From positions 1 through 64,000 of the forward strand of contig NZ_OLMV01000007.1 in assembly GCF_900292075.1 (NCBI RefSeq): DNA of 64,000 nt, written 5' to 3'. The DNA comes from Microbacterium timonense (lineage in GTDB: Bacteria; Actinomycetota; Actinomycetes; Actinomycetales; Microbacteriaceae). The translations under genes and the position numbers were made by a program. A model generated the notes under the pieces. The model was not told where the DNA came from. It was given only the letters and a program-made list of their open reading frames with translations, and did no database searches. Below, in pieces: positions 54,376-62,980 of the stretch (position 1 is its first letter; every line of letters begins with the position of its first letter).

Positions 54376-54416
54376 AGCCCCGCGCTCGCCCGCACAGTTA
54401 GGGTGAGCGCGGGGCT
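54376..54416 (+). terminator. Terminator of the HSL-type esterase gene
   Basis: AGCCCCGCGCTC (54376-54387) pairs perfectly with 54405-54416, with GCCC/GGGT extending the stem inside the loop. Confidence 0.75.
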
Positions 54417-54449
54417 TCGCCGTAGAACGCTCCGAGGCGGTGGAGGCTG

Positions 54450-55418
54450 ATGCAGGAGCTCGTCGGGCGGCTCACGGCGCTCGATCCCGAGGCGAGCGAG
54501 ACGCTCAAGGTGATCACGTACTTCGACGCGCTCGTCGGAGCCGGTGCGGGCATCGAGGCACTGCTGCGCGCCGCGGCGACGCTGTCGGGGGTGACCGCCG
54601 GCGTGCGGCTGCGCGAGCGAATCCACCGACGCGAGCCAGGCGGCCGGCGCGTGGAAGGCGAGGCGCCCGTTCGATCGCCGCGCCGCGAGATCGTCGGCGG
54701 TGAGGTGTGGCTCGAGCGCGGCACCGACCACTTGGTCAACGACGAGATGGTGGTCGAGCGTCTCGCGCTCGCGGTAACGCTGACCGTCGCCCGTCACCAG
54801 CCCGAGGCTGCGATCGAGGTCGCCGTCGACAGCGGCAGCCCGATCCCCGAGCGTGTGGGCGCGCTGGCGCGTCTGCGCATCGACCCCGCGGCACGGGTAC
54901 GAGCGATCGCGATCCCGCTGGAGGCGACCGAGCCGGGTTCCGTACCCATGGCTGCCGGTGCGAGCATGGTCCGGGCGCTCGTCGACGAGGGTGGCCGGCC
55001 GCTCCCGACGCGCGCAGGCGTCGGTCTCTGGGTGCGCGCCGACCGCCTGCCCGAGTCGTGGGATGCCGCGACCACGGCCTTGCGGCTCACCGGTCCAGCG
55101 CATCCCATCGTGGATGCCGGCGACCTCGGAGCTCTACTGCTGGTGGTGCGGGGCTTCGATCCGGCCGCTCCGCCTGACGACGTTCGCGTGCTCGAGTCGC
55201 TTGACGAGCGCTCGCGGGAGGTGCTCGATGCGGTGGTGAGGCATGAGAGTCTGCGCGCAGCATCGGCTGCTCTCGGTATGCATCATTCCACCGTGCAGGC
55301 TCGCCACGAGGCGCTCACTCGCGATCTCGGATACGACCCGCGTTCGACCTTGGGCAGGGCGCGATACGTCGCGGCGGAGCTGTTGCTGCGGTTGCGGCGA
55401 ACGCCGAGCGCGCCATAG
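54450..55418 (+). CDS. PucR-like transcriptional regulator (C-terminal HTH)
   Basis: The 322-residue protein ends in a PucR-type helix-turn-helix: LDAVVRHESLRAASAALGMHHSTVQARHEALTRDLGYDP, with the RLRR tail of such regulators. The first part has no classical sensor domain. GGAGG precedes ATG 54450. Its neighbours are an HSL-type esterase and a dioxygenase, either of which might be its target; that is inference from position. Confidence 0.82.
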   Translation: MQELVGRLTALDPEASETLKVITYFDALVGAGAGIEALLRAAATLSGVTAGVRLRERIHRREPGGRRVEGEAPVRSPRREIVGGEVWLERGTDHLVNDEMVVERLALAVTLTVARHQPEAAIEVAVDSGSPIPERVGALARLRIDPAARVRAIAIPLEATEPGSVPMAAGASMVRALVDEGGRPLPTRAGVGLWVRADRLPESWDAATTALRLTGPAHPIVDAGDLGALLLVVRGFDPAAPPDDVRVLESLDERSREVLDAVVRHESLRAASAALGMHHSTVQARHEALTRDLGYDPRSTLGRARYVAAELLLRLRRTPSAP

Positions 55419-55500
55419 CAACCGCATAGTCGCACCAAAGCCCGCGCCTTCGTCGGCATTCCACGCTGGGAGCACGTATCCCATCTGTGAGGAGTGACCC

Positions 55501-56448
55501 GTGAGCCGCATCCCCGAACCAGACAAGACGCCGCAGGGGCCCGCGTACGAGGGGCGTCTACTCGATCGGCCCGATGAGGAGGTCGTCGATCAGGGTGCGG
55601 CCTTCGACCTGCGGACGCTCGTGTCGCGCCGGCGGGTGCTCGGCCTGGTCGGCATCGGGGCAGGTGCCCTTCTGCTCGCGGCGTGCGCGTCCGCGTCGAC
55701 CGCCTCGACCGGCAGTCCGACTCCGTCGTCCTCGGGTTCGTCGAGTGGATCGTCCGGCGACGAGATCCCCGGCGAGACGGCCGGCCCGTACCCCGGTGAC
55801 GGTTCCAACGGGCCCGATGTGCTCGCGCAGTCGGGAGTCGTCCGGAGCGACATCCGTTCCAGCATCGACGGTGGTGGGGTTGCAGAGGGTGTGCCGCTGA
55901 CGTTCACCTTCACGGTGCTCGATATGGCGCACGGCGACGTGCCGTTCGCGGGCGTCGCGGTGTACGCGTGGCACTGCGACGCGCAGGGTCGGTACTCGAT
56001 GTACTCCGAGGGCGTCGAGAATGAGACCTTCCTGCGGGGTGTACAGGTGACGGATGCCTCGGGAAAGGTGACCTTCACGTCGATTTATCCCGGCTGCTAC
56101 TCGGGAAGGTGGCCGCACATCCACTTCGAGGTGTATCCCGACCTCGAGTCGGTCACCGATTCGTCGAACGCGATCGCGACGTCGCAGCTGGCGTTCGATC
56201 GCGACATCAGTGAAGAGGTCTACGCCGTCGCCGGCTACGAGGGGTCGTTGCACAACCTCGCCGACGTGGGTTCGCTCGCGAATGACAACGTCTTCGGCGA
56301 CGACGGAGGGGAGCTGCAGCTGGGCACCTTCAGAGGCAGCGTCTCGGGCGGGTATGCGAGCGAGCTCACGGTGCGCGTTGACACGCGGACCGCGCCGACC
56401 ACGTCCGGAACGACTGGGAACGGAATGGCCGGTGCGGGCGGCCGCTGA
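55501..56448 (+). CDS. Intradiol ring-cleavage dioxygenase-like exported lipoprotein
   Basis: The 315-residue protein starts at GTG 55501. A twin-arginine-like stretch (SRRRVLGLVGIGAGALLL) leads to a lipobox LAAC, so it should be exported, possibly by Tat, and lipid-anchored. The catalytic domain follows with the Fe ligands of the family: Tyr in AGPYPGD, Tyr in GCYSGRWPHIHFE and the two His of PHIHFE. These enzymes split catechols between the hydroxyls. An extracytoplasmic anchored form is less common than cytosolic enzymes. A Ser/Gly linker separates anchor and enzyme. Confidence 0.85.
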   Translation: MSRIPEPDKTPQGPAYEGRLLDRPDEEVVDQGAAFDLRTLVSRRRVLGLVGIGAGALLLAACASASTASTGSPTPSSSGSSSGSSGDEIPGETAGPYPGDGSNGPDVLAQSGVVRSDIRSSIDGGGVAEGVPLTFTFTVLDMAHGDVPFAGVAVYAWHCDAQGRYSMYSEGVENETFLRGVQVTDASGKVTFTSIYPGCYSGRWPHIHFEVYPDLESVTDSSNAIATSQLAFDRDISEEVYAVAGYEGSLHNLADVGSLANDNVFGDDGGELQLGTFRGSVSGGYASELTVRVDTRTAPTTSGTTGNGMAGAGGR

Positions 56449-56546
56449 TGCCGAGGGGCGTGACGAGCGGGGCTCGAAATGCGGGGTGATCTCCCGCGCG
56501 AGTCTTCGCCGATCAGGCGGCGCGTCCGTGCGGCCACGTCACCCCG

Positions 56547-58100
56547 TCAGGCGGCGCGCCAGCCGGCTCGTTCGGGCGGCGGTGGGGGATCCCAGGCCCA
56601 CTTCCAGGCGGCTTTGGACTCGAGGATGATCGGCGCGCCCTCGCCGGGCGGCGGATGGAGGACGAACGGCCCTCGTCCGTCGCGGGTGATCCGCCAGCCG
56701 CGGTTGTGGAGCAGCATGTGGTGGAACCGGCACAGCAGCACACCGCGGTCGATGTCGGTGCGGCCCTCATGCTCGACGAAGTGGTCGCAGTGGTGGGCTT
56801 CGCAGTACGCGGGCGGTCGGCCGCACCCTGGCCAGCGGCATCCGCCATCGCGGACCGCGAGCGTCAGTCGTTGCCGGCCTGAATAGAGCCGGGCCTCGCG
56901 CCCGAGGTCGAGCGGATTGCCCTGCGCGTCAACGACGACGTCGATCGAGCCGTTCGCGCAGATGTTGCGGTCGATGACCGAGCCTGGGAAAGAGGCGCCG
57001 CCGTCTTCGGCGTGACCGGTTGCCACGAGGTGTCCGAATGCGTCGCGGCGCCCGGCCGCGTCTTTGACGACGACCATGCGCACACCCGGTTGGCGCGCAC
57101 CGAACACCGCTGACGCGTCTGCCAGCGCGCCGGCACGCATCACGTCGACGAACAGGTCGTACGCGAGCTGCTCGTTGGTCCGCGGGTCGGCGACGAGCTC
57201 ATCGGCTTGCTGGCGCTCGTCTTCGGTGACGAACCGTGGTCCGCCTCGCCGCGGCCGCAGTGCGGCATCGAGCATGGACTGAACCCACAGGCCCATCTCG
57301 TCGTCGAACGCGATACTCGCACGGTGCTGGCCCTCACCGTCGACCCACATGCGGTACGAACGGGCCTCGAATCGGTGTGCGTACCTTTCCTCGGCGCCGA
57401 CAGGGTCCAGCAGGTCACGCACCGTGCGTGCTCGTTTGGCGAGCTCTTCTGCCGGCATCGACGATGCTTCGGTGATGAGCCCTTCCGCCGCGAGCGACCA
57501 CGCCTCCCGCACGGCGGCTCCGGCGGGATCGGCCGCCTCCTCGACACGCGGCTCGCCGAGGCCGCGCCGGATCGCGTCGTGCTGCGCGGACGTGATCCGC
57601 CCGTCCAGCAGCGCCGACCGAAGGGGTGCGTGCCATGGCATTTCCGCGAGCGGCACCGGATGCACCCCGCCCGGCTCGGCGCCCTCGCCACCGGACGCCC
57701 CATCGGACCCGGGCGTTGACGCCCCACCGGCGGCCACGGCATCCGTCGCCTCATCCAGCTCTTGCAACAGGGCAGTACCCATCCGCACGTGGCGGTTCGC
57801 CTCCGCCTTGGTGCCGCCGGTGATCGCCTGGATCAGCGACGCAGGGGTGGCATGCCCTTGAACGGCGGCGAGACCGGAGTGCCCGCGATCCCGGGCTGAA
57901 CGCTGAGCCGCGACTCCGGCGAGCACGGCCTGGAACCGCTCCGCGTCGTTCGCGATCGCGGCGATATCGGCCAGCAGCTCCATCAGCGACGAATCACTCA
58001 GCCGCACGGCGGTCACGGGCAGTTCTGAGGCGTCGACATCCAGCTCCTCACATGTCGCGACGCGGTCGAGCCGCTCGCGCATGTCGGTGAGGATGTTCAC
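56547..58100 (-). CDS. DUF222/HNH endonuclease domain protein
   Basis: The 517-residue protein has an N-terminal DUF222 region (ATPASLIQAITGGTKAEANRHVRM, then LLDGRITSAQHDAIRRGLGEP) and a C-terminal HNH motif with CRWPGCGRPPAYCEAHHCDHF and LCRFHHMLLHNRGW. These proteins are abundant, often multi-copy, in actinobacteria; their function is not established. The start GTG 58100 is weak, and ATG 58082 is an alternative. Confidence 0.88.
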   Translation of the reverse strand: MNILTDMRERLDRVATCEELDVDASELPVTAVRLSDSSLMELLADIAAIANDAERFQAVLAGVAAQRSARDRGHSGLAAVQGHATPASLIQAITGGTKAEANRHVRMGTALLQELDEATDAVAAGGASTPGSDGASGGEGAEPGGVHPVPLAEMPWHAPLRSALLDGRITSAQHDAIRRGLGEPRVEEAADPAGAAVREAWSLAAEGLITEASSMPAEELAKRARTVRDLLDPVGAEERYAHRFEARSYRMWVDGEGQHRASIAFDDEMGLWVQSMLDAALRPRRGGPRFVTEDERQQADELVADPRTNEQLAYDLFVDVMRAGALADASAVFGARQPGVRMVVVKDAAGRRDAFGHLVATGHAEDGGASFPGSVIDRNICANGSIDVVVDAQGNPLDLGREARLYSGRQRLTLAVRDGGCRWPGCGRPPAYCEAHHCDHFVEHEGRTDIDRGVLLCRFHHMLLHNRGWRITRDGRGPFVLHPPPGEGAPIILESKAAWKWAWDPPPPPERAGWRAA

Positions 58101-58168
58101 ATCTCAAGGATCCCAGGTACCTCCGACATTCAGACAAAGAAGCGATGACCTGGGAATGATTCGCCCAT

Positions 58169-58259
58169 CGGTCGTTGAGCGAGCGAAGCGAGCCGAACGC
58201 TCGCAACCATCCCCAACTCCTGCCTCCGGTCGTTGAGCGAGCGGAGCGAGCCGAAACGT
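58169..58259. repeat. Two direct copies of the interspersed repeat
   Basis: Copies at 58169-58200 and 58226-58259 share GGTCGTTGAGCGAGCG but end in AGCCGAAACG, a minor variant (GCC for GAC; the first also lacks one A). They lie between divergent genes, so they share space with promoters. Confidence 0.85.
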
Positions 58260-58334
58260 CCCGACCATCCCCCACTCACCCGGGCCCTCGGGGTCCCCGG
58301 AAATGCCCCGCCCTTCTCCCGCGTTCCCCCTCAC

Positions 58335-59363
58335 ATGCGATCGATCGTCTACTCCCGTACCGGCAGCTCGTCCGTCCTCTCGCTCGTGGAGCGTGAGCCC
58401 GCCACTCCAGGCCCCGGCGAGGTCCGCGTGAAGGTCACCGTCTCAGGCGTGAACCCCACGGACTGGAAGGCCCGCGCGGGAGGCGGCTCGCGTCCGGTGT
58501 TCGACGAGATCGTGCCCAACCAGGACGGCGCCGGTGTCGTCGACGCCATCGGTGACGGCGTCACGAACCTCGCTGTCGGCGACCGGGTGTGGCTGTACCT
58601 CGCCCAGCACGAGCGCCCCACGGGCACGGCGCAGGAGTACACGGTCGTCCCCGCCGAGCGAGCGGTGAAGCTGCCCGAGGGAGTCGGCTTCGACGTCGCC
58701 GCGAGCCTCGGCGTGCCGGCGATGACGGCGCACCGGGCGCTCACGGTGCATGAGTTCGGTCCTGCGCGGCTTTCGCCGGGTTCGCTCGACGGCCGCGTTG
58801 TGCTGGTAGCCGGGGGAGCGGGTGCCGTCGGCCACGCCGCGATCCAGCTCGCGGTCTGGGCCGGCGCGACCGTGATCGCCACGATCTCGAGCGGCGAGAA
58901 GGCCACTCTCGCCAAGGCAGCGGGTGCCCACCACGCCGTGAACTACCGCGACACGGATACCGCCGACCAGATCACCGCGCTCGCCCCCAACGGCGTCGAC
59001 CACATCGTCGAGGTGGCGATCGCTCGCAACGCGGCCCTCGACGTCCAGGTGATCGCCAATCACGGCTCTATCGCGTACTACGCCACCGACGGTGGTGGGG
59101 ATGCCGCCATCCCGGTCTGGTCGACGTTCGCGAAGAACGTGAGGATCCAGGGGGTACTGCTGTACACCGTGGGGGATGCCGCGCTTTCGGCTGCCGCCGA
59201 AGACATCACCGCCGCACTGCGCGATGGCGCGCTGCCGGTCGGCGAGCCGGCCGGCCTGCCGCTCACGTGGTTCCCGCTGGAGCAGACGGCCGCGGCCCAC
59301 GACGCCGCCGAACAGGGCGCCGTCGGCAAGGTGCTCATCGACGTCTCCGGCGACAACCACTGA
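58335..59363 (+). CDS. MDR-type NADPH:quinone reductase
   Basis: The 342-residue protein is a zinc-free medium-chain dehydrogenase/reductase: N-terminal GroES-like part (VNPTDWKARAGG, PNQDGAGVVDAIGDGV) and a Rossmann part with VLVAGGAGAVGHAAIQLAVWAGATVIATIS (AGxGxVG for NADPH). Such enzymes reduce quinones or other enones. The start ATG 58335 has no strong ribosome site. A terminator follows. Confidence 0.9.
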   Translation: MRSIVYSRTGSSSVLSLVEREPATPGPGEVRVKVTVSGVNPTDWKARAGGGSRPVFDEIVPNQDGAGVVDAIGDGVTNLAVGDRVWLYLAQHERPTGTAQEYTVVPAERAVKLPEGVGFDVAASLGVPAMTAHRALTVHEFGPARLSPGSLDGRVVLVAGGAGAVGHAAIQLAVWAGATVIATISSGEKATLAKAAGAHHAVNYRDTDTADQITALAPNGVDHIVEVAIARNAALDVQVIANHGSIAYYATDGGGDAAIPVWSTFAKNVRIQGVLLYTVGDAALSAAAEDITAALRDGALPVGEPAGLPLTWFPLEQTAAAHDAAEQGAVGKVLIDVSGDNH

Positions 59364-59387
59364 GGTCCGAGCTCACAGTGTGACGGG

Positions 59388-59428
59388 GCCGGGGTCGGCC
59401 TCGCGGATGAGCGAGAACCGACCCCGGC
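59388..59428. terminator. Bidirectional terminator, quinone reductase / hydrolase
   Basis: The 11-bp stem GCCGGGGTCGG (59388-59398) pairs with 59418-59428. An inner CTCGC/GCGAG stem extends it. It lies between convergent genes. Confidence 0.75.
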
Positions 59429-59439
59429 TTGATTCATCG

Positions 59440-60150
59440 TCAGCGCACGTCGCCGATGTTCTCGGCGGCCGTCGCGATCACGTCGGCGACGGTGGCCGCC
59501 TGGGTGATGAAGAGCGCGTGGCTGCCGGGCACGTTGGTGACCTCGGCGCCCATGCGCGCAGCCATGTGCTGCAGCATCGCCTGGTCGAACGACTTGTCGT
59601 CTGCAGCGATGACGGCCCACGTGGGCTTGTCGCGCCACGCGGCGACCGAGACCGGAGACTCGAAGACTGACATGTTGATCGGCACCTGCGTGTCGCGCAG
59701 GAACGCCGCGTCGGCATCGTCGAGGTCGGCCGCGAAGCCCGCCTGGAACTTCTCGGAGTTCAGGAATCCGAAGCCGTCGGCGCCCACGTCGATGACGAAG
59801 TCGGGCGTGGCAGGGAAGCCCTCGTACTGCTGGGCGGTGGTCTCGCCGGCGTCCGGAGCGAGGGCCGAGACGTACACGAGGCCGGCAACGTTCGGGTGCG
59901 TTCCGGCCTCCGTGATGACGGTGCCGCCCCACGAGTGGCCCACGAGGATCGTCGGACCGTCCTGCCGGTCGAGCATTCGCGTGGTCGCGGCGACGTCGTC
60001 GGCGAGCGACGTGAGCGGGTTCTGCACGATCGAGACATGGAAGCCTCGTGCCGTGAGCAGGTCGTACACGCGGCGCCACCCCGATCCGTCGGCGAAGGCG
60101 CCGTGGACGAGAACGACGTTCTTGATGGGCTGGTCTGTGGTGGTGGACAT
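59440..60150 (-). CDS. Alpha/beta hydrolase
   Basis: The 236-residue protein shows VVLVHGAFADGSGWRRVYD, the nucleophile elbow VGHSWGGTV and a C-terminal His in GSHALFIT. This resembles esterase/haloperoxidase-like hydrolases (HNL/EstC group). It is divergent from the GntR-family gene, with two identical palindromes between them, and is likely its target. GAGGAAC precedes ATG 60150. Confidence 0.88.
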   Translation of the reverse strand: MSTTTDQPIKNVVLVHGAFADGSGWRRVYDLLTARGFHVSIVQNPLTSLADDVAATTRMLDRQDGPTILVGHSWGGTVITEAGTHPNVAGLVYVSALAPDAGETTAQQYEGFPATPDFVIDVGADGFGFLNSEKFQAGFAADLDDADAAFLRDTQVPINMSVFESPVSVAAWRDKPTWAVIAADDKSFDQAMLQHMAARMGAEVTNVPGSHALFITQAATVADVIATAAENIGDVR

Positions 60151-60215
60151 GGGTGTTCCTCTCTGTTGCGGGCAAAGCCCGGCTGACGTTGGTGTTCTGT
60201 CTAACGCACGCGATG

Positions 60216-60229
60216 TGCAATATATTGCA
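60216..60229. promoter_or_regulatory. GntR operator site 1
   Basis: TGCAATATATTGCA is a perfect 14-bp palindrome, the same as site 2. It lies 66 bp upstream of the hydrolase start. Confidence 0.72.
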
Positions 60230-60273
60230 TGATGCACTCCTCACCGTCGACTTGCAAGAGGTGGGGGAAGGTG

Positions 60274-60287
60274 TGCAATATATTGCA
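60274..60287. promoter_or_regulatory. GntR operator site 2, overlapping the regulator's start codon
   Basis: This is an identical 14-bp palindrome TGCAATATATTGCA, 58 bp from site 1. Its last base is the A of the GntR ATG, so occupancy should block the gene directly. AT-rich dyads like this are typical FadR-subfamily sites. Confidence 0.72.
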
Positions 60288-60934
60288 TGCCGGTTCCTCA
60301 GAACGCTTCAGCCGTCGACCGCTCGCTGCTCCGCGACGATGTGTACCGGCGGCTGCGCGACGCCATCGTCGATGGGACATTCCTGCCGGGCGAGCAGCTC
60401 AAAGACGCCGAACTGGCCGCGTGGCTGGGGGTCAGCAGGACCCCGATCAGAGAAGCGCTCCTGCGGCTGGGAGCGAGCGGGCTCGTTGTGGCCGTGCCCG
60501 GCCGGTCGACCACGGTGAGCGAGATCGACGCGCAAGCGGTGCGCGATGCGCGCGATGTGATTGCGGCGATGCATCAGCTGGCCGTTCGCGGGGTCGCCGG
60601 CAAGCTGACCGATGACGACATCGTGCGCATGCGGGCAGCGAACGACCGTTTCGCGCGGGCGCTGAGCGCCGGCGACATCGAGGCAGCCATGGACGCAGAT
60701 GAGGAACTGCATCGCATCCCGGTCACGGCGCTGGGCAATCACGCTGTCCAGGCCGTGCTCGACCAATTCGCGCCCGTGGTGCGGCGCGCCGAACGGTCAC
60801 GCTTTCGCGGTGACGGACAGGCATCCGTCGACGGGCACGATCAACTCATCGGGCTGCTCGCCGCGGGTGACACGGACGATGCCGCCGCGGTCGCATTCGA
60901 CATCTGGCACAGCCTGCCGGCCGAGGAGGAGTGA
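60287..60934 (+). CDS. GntR-family (FadR subfamily) transcriptional regulator
   Basis: The 215-residue protein has a winged helix (LRDDVYRRLRDAIVDGTFLPGEQL, then LAAWLGVSRTPIREALLRL) and a helical FCD-type effector domain (residues ~80-210) that is somewhat short. The ATG lies inside an operator palindrome, so no ribosome site fits and the mRNA is perhaps leaderless. It likely controls itself and the divergent hydrolase. The effector is unknown, possibly an organic acid as is usual for the subfamily. Confidence 0.9.
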   Translation: MPVPQNASAVDRSLLRDDVYRRLRDAIVDGTFLPGEQLKDAELAAWLGVSRTPIREALLRLGASGLVVAVPGRSTTVSEIDAQAVRDARDVIAAMHQLAVRGVAGKLTDDDIVRMRAANDRFARALSAGDIEAAMDADEELHRIPVTALGNHAVQAVLDQFAPVVRRAERSRFRGDGQASVDGHDQLIGLLAAGDTDDAAAVAFDIWHSLPAEEE

Positions 60935-60969
60935 CGAAGTCCGGATCGGTGGGTGATCGAAGCTCGCGG

Positions 60970-60994
60970 CGCGCTCCTCGCAGTGAGGGGCGCG
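60970..60994. terminator. Terminator after the GntR gene
   Basis: CGCGCTCCTC (60970-60979) pairs with 60985-60994, with one G-U pair and a 5-nt loop. It sits between convergent GntR and GNAT genes. Confidence 0.5.
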
Positions 60995-61013
60995 GCTGCC
61001 GCAGAACGCCTTG

Positions 61014-61514
61014 CTAGAGCTGCATGCTCAGGACGATCCGGCGCGAACCGCTCGCCGGCTGATCGTCCTCGATCCGCTGCATCCCGATCTTCTCCGCGAC
61101 TCGCTCGGAGGCGCGGTTGTCTGGATGGATGATCGCAATCAGCTCCCGTGCCCCGACCTGGTCGCGCGCGAAATCGCGGCACGCGGCCGCAGCTTCGGAT
61201 GCCACGCCCTGGCCCTGCCACCGCGGGGCGACGTGGTACCCCACCTCGAGCTTCTTGACGCCGTTGACTTCCTGCCACGTCAGCCCGCAGTCTCCGACGA
61301 AGTTGCCCTCGTGCGTCTCGATGATCCAGAGCCCGTAACCGTGCTCTGCGTAGTTGCGCTGGTTCCACGCGATCCAGGCAGCGGCTTGCTCGCGCGTTTT
61401 CGGTGCGGGGTAGAACCGCATCACTTCGGGATCGCCCAAGAGCACAGTCATGTCGTCGATGTCGGTCGGCAGCATCCGGCGGAAGTGGAGTCTCGCGGTG
61501 TCCGAGGGAAGCAC
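61014..61514 (-). CDS. GNAT-family N-acetyltransferase (RimJ/RimL-like)
   Basis: The 166-residue protein has the GNAT core with the acetyl-CoA pyrophosphate loop in GYHVAPRWQGQGVASEA (Q/RxxGxG) and a C-terminal NRASERVAEKIGM. The N-terminus LHFRRMLPTDIDDM is typical of RimJ/RimL-like acetyltransferases. The substrate is unknown. The start is GTG 61514; no better upstream start is in frame. Confidence 0.88.
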   Translation of the reverse strand: MLPSDTARLHFRRMLPTDIDDMTVLLGDPEVMRFYPAPKTREQAAAWIAWNQRNYAEHGYGLWIIETHEGNFVGDCGLTWQEVNGVKKLEVGYHVAPRWQGQGVASEAAAACRDFARDQVGARELIAIIHPDNRASERVAEKIGMQRIEDDQPASGSRRIVLSMQL

Positions 61515-61573
61515 CTCAGCACCATAGCGAACGTTGCAGTCCTCTGATCAGGCGCTCGGGAACGCCGGGCGGG

Positions 61574-61662
61574 CGTTTCGTCTCGCTTCGCTCGCTCGCC
61601 GACCGGGACGGGGAGCGCTAAACGACCGGGGGCGTTCGTCTCGCGTCGCGTGCTCAACGAGC
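61574..61662. repeat. Degenerate copies of the interspersed repeat (inverted orientation)
   Basis: Copies at 61574-61604 and 61632-61662, plus a fragment at about 61614-61629, read CGTTTCGTCTCGC or CGTTCGTCTCGC on this strand. They lie between two leftward genes. Confidence 0.7.
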
Positions 61663-61694
61663 GTGGGGCGACGGGCTTCGGCCCGCCGCCCCAC
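61663..61694 (-). terminator. Terminator of the VOC gene, TTCG loop
   Basis: GTGGGGCGACGGGC (61663-61676) pairs with 61681-61694 with one mismatch around a TTCG loop, immediately past the VOC stop. Confidence 0.7.
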
Positions 61695-61698
61695 GGGA

Positions 61699-62094
61699 TC
61701 AGGGCTGCTCGTCGGCGGGAGTCACCCACTGTACGAGCTGATAGATCACGCCGTTGGGGTCAGCCATCTGAAAGTAGCGCTCGCCCCACGGCTCGGTCTC
61801 GATCGGCGTGACGATCTCGACCCCGGCGTCGCGCAGACGCGCGTAGTCGGCATCGATGTCGTCGACGGTGAACACCACGAGCAGACCACCGGCGTGACCG
61901 GCCATCGACTCGGGCTTGAACGTCGAGAGCCCCGTCCGCAAGTAGATGAGGTTGAACCCCGCCTCCGGGTGCGACAGTGATGAGAACCCGTCGGCCTCCA
62001 TGGCGACGCGGAACCCCAGGTGCTTCTGTACCCACGCGGCCGAGGCCTCGACGTCGGTGACGTTGAGCGAGATCGCGGAATCGGTGATGTGCAT
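61699..62094 (-). CDS. VOC-family (glyoxalase/bleomycin-resistance fold) protein
   Basis: The 131-residue protein has the paired beta-alpha-beta-beta-beta modules of the vicinal-oxygen-chelate fold: SAISLNVTDVEASAAWVQKHLGF and VFTVDDIDADYARLRDAG, then YFQMADPNGVIYQLVQW. The activity is unknown. GGAGG precedes the ATG. It is divergent from a TetR gene with a long palindrome between them. Confidence 0.88.
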   Translation of the reverse strand: MHITDSAISLNVTDVEASAAWVQKHLGFRVAMEADGFSSLSHPEAGFNLIYLRTGLSTFKPESMAGHAGGLLVVFTVDDIDADYARLRDAGVEIVTPIETEPWGERYFQMADPNGVIYQLVQWVTPADEQP

Positions 62095-62143
62095 GCGGTC
62101 CTCCTGTGCATCGGTCGCGTGGTGGTGCTCGGTGCAATTAACA

Positions 62144-62172
62144 CCGTACGTCGTACAATGTACAGCGTACGG
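62144..62172. promoter_or_regulatory. 29-bp palindrome between VOC and TetR genes
   Basis: The 14-nt left arm CCGTACGTCGTACA is matched by the right arm at 12 of 14 positions, around a 1-nt centre. It overlaps the space between the two divergent starts and is the obvious operator of the adjacent TetR protein. Confidence 0.78.
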
Positions 62173-62187
62173 GGAAATGGTGCAACA

Positions 62188-62964
62188 ATGGATTCCATGA
62201 CTGCGGACCGGACAGGATCGGGTGAACCCAGCACGACGCTCGCCCTGCTGTGGGGCACGCCCGTCGGACAGCGGCGCAAGGGCCCCGCGCGGTCGGTGAC
62301 CGTGCAGCAGATCGTCGATGCCGCACTCGCGCTCGCCGACGCCGAGGGTCTCGCCGCGCTCACGATGCGCGCGGTCGCCGAGAAGGTCGGCATCTCACCG
62401 ATGTCGGTCTACACGTACGTGCCCGGCAAGCCCGAGTTGCTCGACCTCATGGTCGACGCGCTCTACGCCCGCATGGACCGTCCCGAGTCGGGTGCGCAGG
62501 CGTGGCGCGAGCGCGTCACGACGATCGCAGAGGCGAACCGGATGCTGCTGACCCGCCATCCCTGGATGACCGAGGTCGCCGCCCTCAGTCGCCCGCCTCT
62601 CGGCCCCGGCTTGATGGCGAAGTACGAGCACGAGCTGGCCGCGTTCGACGGCACGGGATTGGCGGATGTCGACACCGACGCCGCACTGACCTTCGTGCTG
62701 GGCTTCGTCCACGCGCATTGCCGCGCCGCGCACGACGCGCGCCGCGCGACGACAGACACGGCGATGAGCGATGCGGAGTGGTGGGCGGCGAATCAGCCGA
62801 TCCTCGAGCGGGCCTTCGACCCATCGGTGTATCCGCGCGCCGTGCGCGTCGGCGCCGCGGCGGGGGAGGCGCAGGGCTCCGCGTGGAGCGACGAGCGTTC
62901 GTGGGAGTTCGGCCTCGCGCGCGTGCTCGACGGGCTCGAGGCGTTGATCGAGGGGGAGCGCTGA
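62188..62964 (+). CDS. TetR-family transcriptional regulator
   Basis: The 258-residue protein has a TetR headpiece (VTVQQIVDAALALADAEGL, then MRAVAEKVGISPMSVYTYVPGKPELLDLM) and a C-terminal domain like that of TetR proteins sensing drugs (TetR_C group). The ATG 62188 is 15 bp past the palindrome. It likely represses itself and the VOC gene. Confidence 0.9.
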   Translation: MDSMTADRTGSGEPSTTLALLWGTPVGQRRKGPARSVTVQQIVDAALALADAEGLAALTMRAVAEKVGISPMSVYTYVPGKPELLDLMVDALYARMDRPESGAQAWRERVTTIAEANRMLLTRHPWMTEVAALSRPPLGPGLMAKYEHELAAFDGTGLADVDTDAALTFVLGFVHAHCRAAHDARRATTDTAMSDAEWWAANQPILERAFDPSVYPRAVRVGAAAGEAQGSAWSDERSWEFGLARVLDGLEALIEGER

Positions 62965-62980
62965 TGCGGTGAGGCATGTG

